Shown in pieces: positions 37,301 to 47,400 of a stretch of 60,000 bases of DNA. Where the stretch lies: contig NMRA01000334.1 of the NCBI GenBank assembly GCA_002633005.1, positions 64,001 through 124,000 on the forward strand, in the 5' to 3' direction. The translations under genes were made by a program, and so were the position numbers. The DNA is from Phoronis australis. Lineage: Eukaryota; Phoronida; Phoronidae. Position 1 is the stretch's first letter; every line of letters begins with the position of its first letter. Under the pieces are notes generated by a model. The model made no database searches. It had not been told where the DNA came from and saw only the letters and a program-made list of their open reading frames with translations.

Positions 37301-38117
37301 ACAAAAGGTTGAGCATGACGCAAGAAAATGAAGTTTGTTGCATTGTTTTTCACTTAAATAGTTGTCACGGGCAAGGTGAGTGTCGGTCGACAACCAGATT
37401 TTGCACGCACCCTGTCCGGTCTTTAGATTTACATGTTGAAACAAGTGTCACGGCGAAGTGACGAGCAGAACTATCCTGGCTGTGTGCAATTTCGGGGTCT
37501 ATGGAAGAAAAACACACAGTGTCACCAGTGGTACCTAGCTGTATTTAGACGACAGTCTCCATACAGCTAGCTGGCTGGCTAATGTTGTGAGACTAGAGTG
37601 GCACACGACCCTAGTCTTGACAGAGGAGATCATGGAACAGATAAACTCAAGCGCCTGTGCTCTGGACTGCCGCTTCAAAATCCCAACATGTTCAATCAAT
37701 GCCGAACAAACTAGGAGGCAACTGCCTTAGTAAGCGGCCAGAATAGGATTTATTAGACTCCCCAGTCCTACAAGAACTTGCACCGGTTTCGAGACACGTC
37801 ACCATCAACAGACAACGATCCCACTTTTTTGAGAAATCAAAAAATCCCAAAATTCAAGCTTTACCTACCATTGCACCAATAAATGATAGTTGACTTTTTG
37901 CACCAGGTTGCAAAGCAAACACAAAAGATCGAACTGCAGACTTTCCCCCATTTTCGATCGTCACCGAGGTTGAAACCTTTACGAGATGAGTCGTCAAATC
38001 GACCTTCCTATCGACTTCGCTAAGTACAAGGTCTGAACTAATTGTCTCTTGATTTGCAGTATAACATGTACTTAGGAAAGCAGCGATCACAATCGCCTTG
38101 AACTGAAAGCCCTGCAT
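25314..38117 (-). CDS. RPN1: RPN1, ribophorin I, oligosaccharyltransferase subunit 1
   Basis: RPN1 is a noncatalytic subunit of the ER oligosaccharyltransferase, which transfers glycans to Asn in new proteins; it helps hold substrates near the active site and ribosome. Ten exons in minus order: 38117-37869, 32328-32264, 31163-30851, 30443-30237, 29790-29598, 28882-28783, 28285-28147, 27420-27301, 26245-26000, 25496-25314. They splice in frame to 604 residues, against about 607 in human. Residues 1-20 form a signal peptide. Lumenal hallmarks include [33 protein letters not shown] with a glycosylation sequon, and [14 protein letters not shown]. One transmembrane helix lies at about 436-454, then a charged, coiled-coil-like cytosolic tail. 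Two donors overlap at the end of exon 1; only the upstream one (GTAGGT) keeps the frame. Confidence 0.96.
26605..26679. repeat. 75-bp palindromic repeat in RPN1 intron, copy 1
   Basis: It starts AGGAAGCCTTCAGTAAAA and ends with ATCATCAGGCTTCC, so the ends can pair (GGAAGCC with GGCTTCC). The core is AAAACAAAGTCTTAGACATC. Copies 2 and 3 lie at 29974-30047 and 30530-30604 in other introns of the same gene. It resembles a very short MITE. Confidence 0.65.
27866..27935 (+). repeat. tRNA-like sequence, probably SINE head or tRNA fossil
   Basis: It begins GGGGTTTAGCTCAGCTAGCG, close to the acceptor, D-arm and A box of an Ala-type tRNA. A GAATTCGAATGC stretch sits where the B box (GGTTCGAATCC) is expected. 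The acceptor stem cannot pair cleanly and the anticodon arm is disrupted, so I do not call a working tRNA gene. It lies in RPN1 intron 7. Confidence 0.45.
28400..28640. repeat. Interspersed repeat family A, copy 5
   Basis: It shares AAATTGTCTTCTTG and GATAAAATGAGATTTTAC-like blocks with the copy near 21.8 kb. It sits in RPN1 intron 6. The boundaries are approximate. Confidence 0.35.
29261..29470 (+). mobile_element. hAT-type terminus fragment
   Basis: It begins CAGGGCTTGAGATGACCAAT and continues with a purine-rich stretch containing AAAAAGAGGAAA. The reverse complement of about 59510-59765 has the same order (CAGGGCTTGAGATTACCAAT, then AAAGAGGAAA-like). CAGGG is a common terminal motif of hAT elements. 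No second end was found, so it may be truncated. Confidence 0.45.
29974..30047. repeat. 75-bp palindromic repeat in RPN1 intron, copy 2
   Basis: It has the same ends and core as 26605-26679, in the same orientation, and is the best-preserved pair with that copy. It lies in RPN1 intron 4. Confidence 0.65.
30142..30193. repeat. (AAAC)n microsatellite
   Basis: About thirteen uninterrupted AAAC units in RPN1 intron 4, about 44 bp before (in plus coordinates) the donor end of exon 4. Such arrays are usually length-polymorphic. Confidence 0.95.
30530..30604. repeat. 75-bp palindromic repeat in RPN1 intron, copy 3
   Basis: It is the most diverged copy: AAGCCTTCAG at the left, AAAACAAAGTCTTCAGACATC in the core (one extra base) and AAGGCTT at the right. 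It lies in RPN1 intron 3. Confidence 0.55.
31197..31302. repeat. 33-bp tandem repeat, three units
   Basis: Three units of the form GTGGTTCAAGACCT followed by TCACATGTTGAT, with a few changes each. The unit length is a multiple of three, so the repeat reads as 11-residue repeats in an open frame, but there is no sign that it is translated. It lies in RPN1 intron 2, about 35 bp from exon 3. Confidence 0.8.
31345..31945. mobile_element. Possible hAT-like nonautonomous element
   Basis: Both ends carry clusters of GGTCGC(C) blocks in opposite orientation (about 31365-31435 and 31865-31940), resembling the inner repeats of the 18293-20467 element. Exact termini and a target-site duplication are not clear. 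A 70-codon open frame inside (31636-31848) has no known domain. Confidence 0.35.
32414..32983. mobile_element. Harbinger-like MITE, 570 bp, complete
   Basis: The two ends are inverted repeats of about 40 bp: GGCTGTTCCAGCAAAATCTG at the left and the reverse complement of CAGATTTTACTGGAACAGCC at the right, followed inward by a run of seven or eight G. It is flanked by TAA on both sides (32411-32413 and 32984-32986), a TWA duplication as for PIF/Harbinger elements. The interior has several TGGGTGGT motifs and no transposase. It lies in RPN1 intron 1. A second copy is at 44749-45021. Confidence 0.8.
33575..34860. mobile_element. Possible hAT-like nonautonomous element
   Basis: The left end reads CAGGGCTCAACACTAACGG, the typical CAGGGCTCGA...TTAAC-type terminus, followed by repeated GGGCAAGT and ACTTGCCCG blocks. 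Similar blocks in inverse order lie at about 34785-34845. The right terminus is unclear. A 92-codon open frame inside (33835-34113) is basic and shows no known domain. It lies in RPN1 intron 1. Confidence 0.4.
36053..36217 (+). CDS. Small open frame of unknown status
   Basis: An ATG in a YY1-like ACATGGCGG context opens 54 codons ending in TAG, antisense within the long RPN1 intron 1. The composition looks protein-like ([20 protein letters not shown]...), but I recognise no family and see no splice donor that extends it. It may be a lone first exon, a small-protein gene or chance. Confidence 0.15.
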   Translation: MADSSCALTSRLVEDKISSLSNQAPCKSQEIYPQFKRLRLLKKPSTKCVMYFFL

Positions 38118-38452
38118 CGTAAATTATACAAGGATCAAATGGATTAAGACTGATAATAAAGCCGGTTCCTGGACAAGGAATGGCGGCGCCCTGGGAAAAG
38201 GAGCCTCGTTATAAAGTTTGTTGGCCAACTTGGCACTCCCACAGTGCAAATTTTTTTTCTAATAAATGACAAAAATTTTAATATTTTACAAATAAATACA
38301 CTAAATATGTATAAAATATCAACAAAATAAATCTTGATTATGCATATATATAACTTTTTATAATTTTCATTTTTCTCCTCTGAATTTAGCGCCAAATCAC
38401 GTCCGATTGAAAACCTTGCATGGCTGAGTGTTAGGCCTAGTGTGTAAATGCC
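38118..38452. promoter_or_regulatory. Head-to-head promoter region of RPN1 and IPO9
   Basis: Only 335 bp separate the two start codons, which point away from each other. The middle is very AT-rich and each side has a GC-richer patch: TGGCGGCGCC at about 38179 on the RPN1 side and TTTAGCGCCAAA on the IPO9 side. This layout is typical of shared bidirectional promoters of housekeeping genes. Transcription starts are not mapped. Confidence 0.6.
38385..38396. promoter_or_regulatory. E2F-type site upstream of IPO9
   Basis: TTTAGCGCCAAA is nearly palindromic and fits the E2F/DP consensus TTTSSCGC on the minus strand. It ends 56 bp before the IPO9 start codon, a normal distance for a proximal promoter site. 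Function is inferred. Confidence 0.45.
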
Positions 38453-41400
38453 ATGGCGTGTGGGGAGGATCGAACGAAGTCATTGAAAGAAGCTTTGTAT
38501 GAAAGCTTGACAGCTATTTTATCACCTGTACACGATGTCAGGCTCGCTGGGGAAGCACAAATAAAGGCACTAGAAGTCACAGAAGGTGGAGAGTTCAGAA
38601 GTTTATTTTGGTCTTTAACTGTGAATAACTGTCCCTTGGCTTTACCTTTCAGGTTTCACATTCGCCATTCGAGGACTTTGAAACTTGTCTGTGCTGCGGT
38701 GAAACATTTGGAACTGGTCAAATATAGCTCTCCCTGCTTTTGGAGATTCAATTTCATCCACTGAATAATGGTCCTGCTATTCGTGCCAAACGTTTCCTCA
38801 AAAATTTTTCAACTGGTTGAATGTGGGGGAATTTTGCTGCTTGCTTCACATTGACGATGTGGGATTCTTAACCGAAAACTTTGGTTTGGGGATGAAGACA
38901 TTACCACGCTTTCCAATCTTGAGTTGCTGCTGAATGAGCCAGCAACTCATTGCAAGCCACTGGAAATGTGAACATAATTACAGGATATAGGCTAAAGCAT
39001 TTTATTGAATCACTGTTGGTTTCAAGGTTATTTTTGCGATGGAAAATCAGATACTGACTTGGTAAGGGATACGTATGAGGTTGGTTTTCGGAGCTTAGAA
39101 TAGTGTATCCTCAGTTGTTATCAAACGAAAAATGAATTAAGATACCGATATGGTAATAACATTGGTCTCATAACATTCCTTACTGTGACAGGACTGGATT
39201 TCCATTACCAACAAGAACATAAAAATGAATTAAGATGCTGATATGGTAATAACATTGGTCTCATAATGACAGGACTGGATTTCCATTACCAACAAGAACA
39301 TAAAAATGAATCAAGATACCGATATGGTAATAACATTGGTCTAGTAACATTCCTTAATGTGACAGGACTGGATTTCCATTACCAACAAGAACATAAAAAC
39401 TCATCAATTCAAGAAAATGCATCAAACTTAATGGGGGGGGGGTTGATCAAACTTAAAATTGCAAATTCAAAAATGGCTCTATTGTAAGCAGCCAAGGCTT
39501 GAAACTTGAGAAGCCAGTTGATTCAGCAACAATTGAGGATAGGAGGTAAAAGTAATTTAAATCTCAAAGCGCTTCAGTTATGATGGTCCTTGCTCAATGG
39601 AGGGTGGAGGAAAAGGTGCCCGTGCCTTCTAAGAGCGAATTTTTTCTCGAATGAGGGAACACCCCCGCCGTAGTCATCTCCAAGCGGACCCCTTTTTCGG
39701 TTATACAGTTGACTCGGCTTGCAGGAGTTGGATGCCTAAGTCACACTCGTGTATCTTGTGCAAGTTGGACAGATTCTCGTCTTGCATTTCTAAATTTGAA
39801 GTCGTAGATGTGAGCCCATTCTCACAAACTTTGACACAGTGTGGCGGAACAATAAACACCTGGAATTGAATGCTTTTCTATGTTCATGGTCTGTAGCATA
39901 AGTACATGTGCACATTGTTTTGAAAATTGTGGGTATTCTCAACAATGTTAAGAGCTCTTGAAAAATGAAAGAATATAAAATTATTAATTTTGGCTTTAAA
40001 TTTTGTCTAAAATTGGTCAAATTTTACTGCAGTAAATACAATTTACCTTTGGTAAATAATCTCAAGTTTTACTACATGTCAAAATGAATTCGCCAAGTAT
40101 GTTGCTTTGCCGTAAATTTTTATTGGTTTCTATGCATGCTACTGATTGCTTTTCCTGTTCAATTAATTTGAGGTTTTTACATTACAAATGTAGTTCATGG
40201 CATATTGTTTTGTATCATGATCATGCCAAAGATAGCAGATATGGTGGCCATTTTGATTACAAAAGTGGCACATCTTTAAGTAACTTGCTACAAGTGTGCT
40301 AAGTTTAATTTATTTTTGCTTTTGCAGAGTTTGGTGTTCATCTGGCGGAGTTCACGGTAGATGTTCACGGTTCTCTGGCCCACCGACAGCTGTCATCAGT
40401 GTTGCTGAAGCAGTATGTTGAAGCTCATTGGTCACAACATTCGGAAAAATTCCGGGAACCTGAGACGTCACAAAATGTATGGGAGTTAGCTTGAATTGTT
40501 CTTGGTAGCTTCGTGCCACAAATGAAAATTGTATCCTAGAAACTTATGGAAAATGAAAATTGTCTAAATTGTGAATGAGAACATTAGGCTCTCTTGATTG
40601 ACTCCGCCTGGTCAACTGGCTAAGACATCTGATTGGTCCTTGATGACTGCTTCGGGCTTACTAACCAATCAGACCTCTAAGTCGGTTGACCCAACAGTCA
40701 GTCAAGTGCAGGCTATGTGTAACTGGGTCTTAGTATGCACAAGCCAAGCCAACCTAATGTGTGACAACACAGTACAGTGTTCAAGGTATGCTGTAGCCAG
40801 CATTTGTTTTTTTTGCCCAGTTTTAGGTCAATAGCAGTCATGGCTATATAACTTGAAAAAGTTGTTTCCTGTTCTGAGTCAGGATATCTTGAGTCTTATT
40901 GTGTTTTTGTGGCTGATACTAGCAACTGAACCTTGTTTTTATGGTAATACTGTGGTCATAATAGAGCTTGTGTTATTTTCGGCTTATTAATCCTTCATTC
41001 TTATTTTCGCTTTCTTTGAACTTGGCCATTTTACCTGCTGAAGCAGTGCTCAATGTAGCTTTAAATTAACACCTAACCAATTGATAACGACTTACGTTAT
41101 TAATTTCAGGCCAAAGAGATGATCCGGCAGGTGCTGCCAGTTGGCTTGAAGGAGACTATTAGTAAAGTGCGCTCTAGCGTTGCATATGCCGTGTCAGCCA
41201 TCGCTCATTGGGACTGGCCAGAGGCCTGGCCCAATCTGTTCGATATATTGGTGCAAGCGTTGACCAGTGAGGACGCCAATGCAGTACATGGCGCCATGAG
41301 GGTGCTAACCGGTAATGTCATGTGACGTGGGTGTCCATTTTTTATTTCATAATTTTCTAAGTATGAAATCCTTGTGCCTGAGGGCCGGTGCAGATATGAT

Positions 41401-44400
41401 CAGGCAAATTCAAGGCTGCTATTTTTGATGATTTTGTGAACAGCCACGACTGTTTGTAAACTCTGTTGATACGAATGCAGTGTCCCATGTTTGAGAAATA
41501 TGATAAATGACCTACTCGCCCGTATCCTAATCTTCAGAATCAAAGGAAATTGAATTTTAGTGTACTAAACTTTAGAGACTGTCCTAACAGGAAAGTTTTT
41601 ACCATAGGCTTAAATATGCTGGAAATATATTGTCCTGGAGAGAAGGTAGCTTTGATATGCTAAGGTGTTTGTTTTTATACTTGCAATGAAATGAACTCCA
41701 TTTAGTCGGTGTTTATGTTGAGCCAAAGACTGTGAACAATCTCGAATTACACTTTCATCCATTTCAGAATTCACGCGGGAAGTCACAGACACACAGATGC
41801 CCGAGGTGGCGTCAGTTATCCTCCCTGAGATGTACAAAATATTCACACAGGCGTCTGTAAGTTACTGAGAGGTCAATATTATCTTATTTGGTCACGCTCA
41901 ACAGATCAGGGATTTTGAAATCTCATGTGCTCAAAACATTGAAATTGAGGAAATATACTTAAAAAAGCCTATGAAAATGTACTTAAACAATTTGCTTTTC
42001 ACATTGAGCTGGAATTGAAAGATAACCTGGCATTTAAGTTGAGTAATCACATTCTGAACGTGCTAGCCAATCTGAAGGTTTTTGCATTTTTCACTTGTAA
42101 AACATTGTAAAGTAAATTGTGTTACTGAGGTCTTCATTTGGATTTCTGAAGCAGATCAACAAAATAAAATACAGCTTTAAAACCCTTACCAGCAAGTCTG
42201 TTTGTTTAGCCCAGCATCTAAACACTACATTTTAAAAATATATTATGAAGTCTAGAATTTTATTTTAACTTCATAGCAATCCCATGAATTGGGTCACATG
42301 ACCATGCATTTCAGTAAAATTTAGCAAAAAAGAAGATACATTCATGCCTAACAACGGTAACAATAACATGACTAAATCTCATTTGACATTGACATTCAAA
42401 AGGAAATTTCAAAAATGCTGCCACAATTTCCTAAATCATCATTTAATTAACCTTTGATGTTTTAAGAAAAATCATTGAAAGTCCTCAGGCTATTTTTTAG
42501 TACCTCAAGAGGAACATTTTAAAAACATTTTAAAATCAATCTCTAACAGCATTTTGGAGGGCAATGCACAATGCATAGTATTTGAAGGTTTCGTGAGAAT
42601 CTGATCGACCATTTCTGAGATAAGATGCTTTGAAGTTAGCCAAATTTGGACATTTTCCTTTGGTGTTTATAACCGGAAGAATGTTTGATCTTTGTAGTTG
42701 AATGTCTGTGCTCAAAGGAAAGGAAGACCGTGGGTCAGTTGTTGAGATGACCAATGTTTTTTTTTTTCAGGTTTACAGTGTTCGCACCAGGTCTCGTGCT
42801 GTGGACATCTTCAACACCTGCACATCTATGATTCTTGAGATCTCACAGTATCACAAGGTAGTGTCTTTATTGGATTTAGGTTGTTGTAGCGGGGCATGGG
42901 TGTGTGAAAATATATTAAGATATTCACGTCACAATAGGTAAATAAATGATTTTTTGTTTTGCACAATGTGAAGCGCGCACGATTTCTTATTTCAAAAATA
43001 TTTTTATGTACCGTTAACAGGGCGTAGCCAAGCAGATTTTATTCCCGACCTTACTGCCCCAGTTTGTGGAAGCATTCACACAGGCTTTGCAAGTTCCCGA
43101 CGGTCTCGTGTCTGACAGTGGCCTGAAGATGGAGGTACTGAAAGGTATGAAATGTCCACTGATTAACTATGATGCAAAAAGTTACCAGGTGCTACTTCCA
43201 CTCAAAATAATAGAAATTAGCAACGTAAGTAAAGAGGAAATAATATTCGCTCTCACAAATCACAAATCCCAGCTCTGCTTGACTTAAATTTACAGAGCTC
43301 AAAAAAGGTATGTCAGATTTATATGCTTGTGTCATCATGAAATTTCCCATTGATACAGCACAATAAAAAAACAAAAAAAATAATTGTAGGTGGTCTGATA
43401 CACGTTTTACTGATCACCTGGAACCATTTTCATGCTTTATTGATATACAGTTAAGGAGCTAGAATCCTGACTGAAGGGTTTAGCATTATGACCCAGTAGG
43501 ACTTGAACCGACGACCTCGAGTAAAGAAAAGGCACACCCATTGCACTAGGCCACACTGCCCCCTATTGAGGCAATACAAGACAAATACAATTTCCCTGTT
43601 GTTGTCTAATTTGTTAGAATGAATTGTTGGTAATATCTATTAGGGTGACAAAACTCATTACAGCCTGCCTCCCGTTCAGCAACGCTAGGACCTCGCCAAA
43701 AAGCAAGAATTCGCGAGATTACGTGAGATATTGCCGTGCATTTGAAATGAGAACACGTGACTTTGACTAGATTTTAGCTAGGTCCTAGCGTAGGTCCTAG
43801 CGTCTACTGAACGCGCGCCAGGCTTAGCCACGTGACTAACTTTCCTTTTGCCCAATCATCTGGGGAATTCCAGATGATTTTGACTGGATACTTTTCACTT
43901 GCACTGTAATCGATGCAGACTTTCTTTCAAAGACTTGACTCCTTATCTCGCTAGCTCTTACCACGCTACTGAAGAATATGCCGGGTAAACTGAGCCAGTG
44001 GCTTCCACAGATACTGCCCCCTGTCTGGACAGCGCTGACCGAGAGTGTAGTTCGGTAGGTTTTTGACGGTTGAAGTCCATACCATGCTAATTGGGTCACG
44101 TCAAAGACACAAGTCTTGAGACTACAAGGAATCAACATGTACAAACTATGTTTGAATTCTGGTCGGTCCACAGTGTATATTGTGTGATATTGTAGGCACT
44201 TTGAATCAAAAAAGTTAAAGGGGTTGCTGTCCTAGAACGCACTTAAAATCAAATTTTTTAAAGATGGCAATCCGTGTTTATTTGTGTTGTCAAGTCCAGT
44301 GAGGGTGTGTTCTGCGGATCTGATGCACTTTTGTTTACTGTTCATGTTACTTTAAAGTTGTTTGGCGAATAAGACGGCCTGAATTGTAATTAAACCAAAA

Positions 44401-47400
44401 TTTTCATAGTTTATACATTATTATAACAGATCATGATTTTTTATCCAGGTTCAGAAATCTCCAAAGCTGCATATTCTTACATTATCTAATGACAGTCGCA
44501 AAAAAATTAATTGGGGTCCTCAGAAAAATCACATCTAGAGTTACTGTTAGAGAATACAAGGACCTGCGTTTTTGGGCATTTTTCAAACTCATGTTTTGAA
44601 GTATTTCGTAAGAAAAATAAACTGTTTAATTTGAATGTTAGCCATCTTATACACCAAACTCGTGTCCAGCAACTTCAAAGGGGTTTTATGTGTACTTGCA
44701 ATTTTTCAGAACATTGTCTTGTGGTGTCTATGGGACAGAACCTGATAAGGGCTGTTCCAGTAAAATCTGTGTGGGAGGGGGGGGACGGCAGCAGAAATAA
44801 AAATTCATGGGTGGTGGTCTTCAGAAAAAAACTCAAATTATGGGTGGTCGTTCCTATAAGAAGTGATGCATTAAAAATGGGTGGTATTTTTTGACCTGTT
44901 AATGTTGATCCCAATAAAAAAGAGCCCATATTGCCAGTGAACAGAGTGCAATATGTTCACTAAGCCATTAAACAAGTCATGGGCAACTTGATTTGAGTCA
45001 ACTGTTTGTCTACAGTCCTATNTTTTCATAGTTTATACATTATTATAACAGATCATGATTTTTTATCCAGGTTCAGAAATCTCCAAAGCTGCATATTCTT
45101 ACATTATCTAATGACAGTCGCAAAAAAATTAATTGGGGTCCTCAGAAAAATCACATCTACAGTTACTGTTAGAGAATACAAGGACCTGCGTTTTTGGGCA
45201 TTTTTCAAACTCATGTTTTGAAGTATTTTGTAAGAAAAATAAACTGTTTAATTTGAATGTTAGCCATCTTATACGCCAAACTCGTGTCCAGCAACTTCAA
45301 AGGGGTTTTATGTGTACTTGCAATTTTTCAGAACATTGTCTTGTGGTGTCTATGGGACAGAACCTGATAATGGTAAAATGTTACGATGGTGTCATTTAGC
45401 ATTTAGGGAAAATGAGAAAGTGAAATTTCATTTGCCAGTCGTACTATGTTTAATCTGACAGAATTTTACAGTGTACTTTTGTATGTGACATTAATAGTGA
45501 CGTGGTTAGATCTTGACTGATGTTAATATGGCTTTCAAAGTCATTGTGTGATAGTCATTTCATCATGGATTCGCCTTAACGACTCTTGAGTCATTCACTG
45601 TTGCTACCTAACGCATCACACTGCGTTTGATGTTTGATGGCTGCTTTAACCTATTGCTATTAATAGCACAGCATGTCCCTTGTTGTCATAGGTATGTACG
45701 AACAGTGGTGAACGACCATGACCTCGCTGATGACCCTGTGGATTCAGATGGTTTGTACTATATAATTCCTCTGTGTTGTAGACATTCCAGTTTTCCACAA
45801 CAAAAGGAAACAGATGGAATTCTCTTAATCTGACCACTTTCACGGAATTAGTGATTTCAAACGGAATTTACATATTTCAGGGGCAGTTATCACTTACAAA
45901 AAAATTAGAATTATAATCCATCAAATTTAACATATTCTGGCCACAAATCGATTGACGATTGTTTTCAGCAGACATGTTCTAGCTGTTGTTTTTCATTCTT
46001 TCTCAAGGTGGCAATGTTTTTTTCTGAATTTGAGGAACAATTAACATGTTGTGCTGCAGTAAAACAGAGCAGCATCAATCAGCGTAGAAAGTAAGACAAA
46101 TCTCGTTGTTTTGTCACACTTTCAGATTATAGTGAACAGAATTTACGGACATTTATGTTTGCTAAAACGGATTTCTCAGTTTTTGAAATGGAAAATTAGG
46201 GTTTTGTTTCTCGTGAGTGTCATCTGTAGAATTTCATCAATAAATAATAATAGAAATTGTTGAGCACCTTGTTAGTCGCATATTGGTTATTTTCAGACGG
46301 AAATGACATTTTGTTGCCTTAAATCTTTATTTGTTGCTGGGAACTTTTTGTAAGAGATCTGAGAAAGTGAGTTGCATGTCTTTGAAGAAGTAGCAGCAAC
46401 AGTTTGACTCTGAAGTTTCGATTTTTTACGATAAGGAAGTAATTTTTTTTGGAGACTATGTACCGAACCGTCTTCACATAGATTGTAATTGAGTTCTGTC
46501 ACTGAGGTGTGACAAAGGGCAAAGTGATTTGAGCTGTCGACTCAAGTTTTGAATCCTGTGTACTCTGCCTGCATTCACTCCTTGAATGTGTGATATTGAG
46601 TGAATTTAGCAATAGCTCTCATGGAAGGCACTGCGGATTATCGCAAATGAAGATTGTTAAAGAAATATTTCATAAGAATCTGTGAAGTTTTTTTCAGTTC
46701 TGACATTTGTTTCGTGCATCATGTCGTGTAGCATTTTATTCAGGCTTCCTATTCGTCAAAAATGTGGCACGGTACATAGTTCTCAAAAGTTGACGAAATT
46801 TCTTCTCGTCAAATTTTGGCCAAATTTCGGAGAAAAGTTTTGCATTTAATATCATCTGGGTTCATCATAGGTTTTCATTGTAATTTCAACGGTCTTAGAC
46901 AAATTCTGACGACATCTGATAATGAAACAGATATTGTCAGTATCTCATCCTGAGTGCATTTCCCTGAATTTTGTTATGTTCTGCAGGTGAGGTACTGGGC
47001 TTTGAGAACCTTGTCTTCTCCATATTTGAGTTTATCCATGGCCTGATCGAGACGCCCAAGTTCCACTCTACTGTGAAAAGCTCCATGGACCAACTTATTT
47101 ACTACGTTGTGCTTTACATGCAAATCACTGAAGATCAGGTGATTTACAGTTCTTGTTTACAGTTAAAGTTTTCTGAGCAAACACTACAACTGACACTTTG
47201 ACATTTTGAGACTTCGAATACTGGATTGTGCAAGCATGGTTTTCTTAATTAAATTGAGACAAAGTGAATTCTTTAAATGTATATTCTGAAAAATCTAAAT
47301 GTACAATAATTGGATTTAAGCCAAGAAAATGCTAGTGACATCAGCAGTATTACACCAATTAAAGGACTTTGATGCTAAAGAGCGAGTGCTTAAAAGAAGG

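Noticed and set aside
38453-38764. 103-codon reading of IPO9 exon 1 without splicing
   Set aside because: The donor at 38586 joins to exon 2 in frame and restores the known N-terminal domain; the extension is intron read-through.
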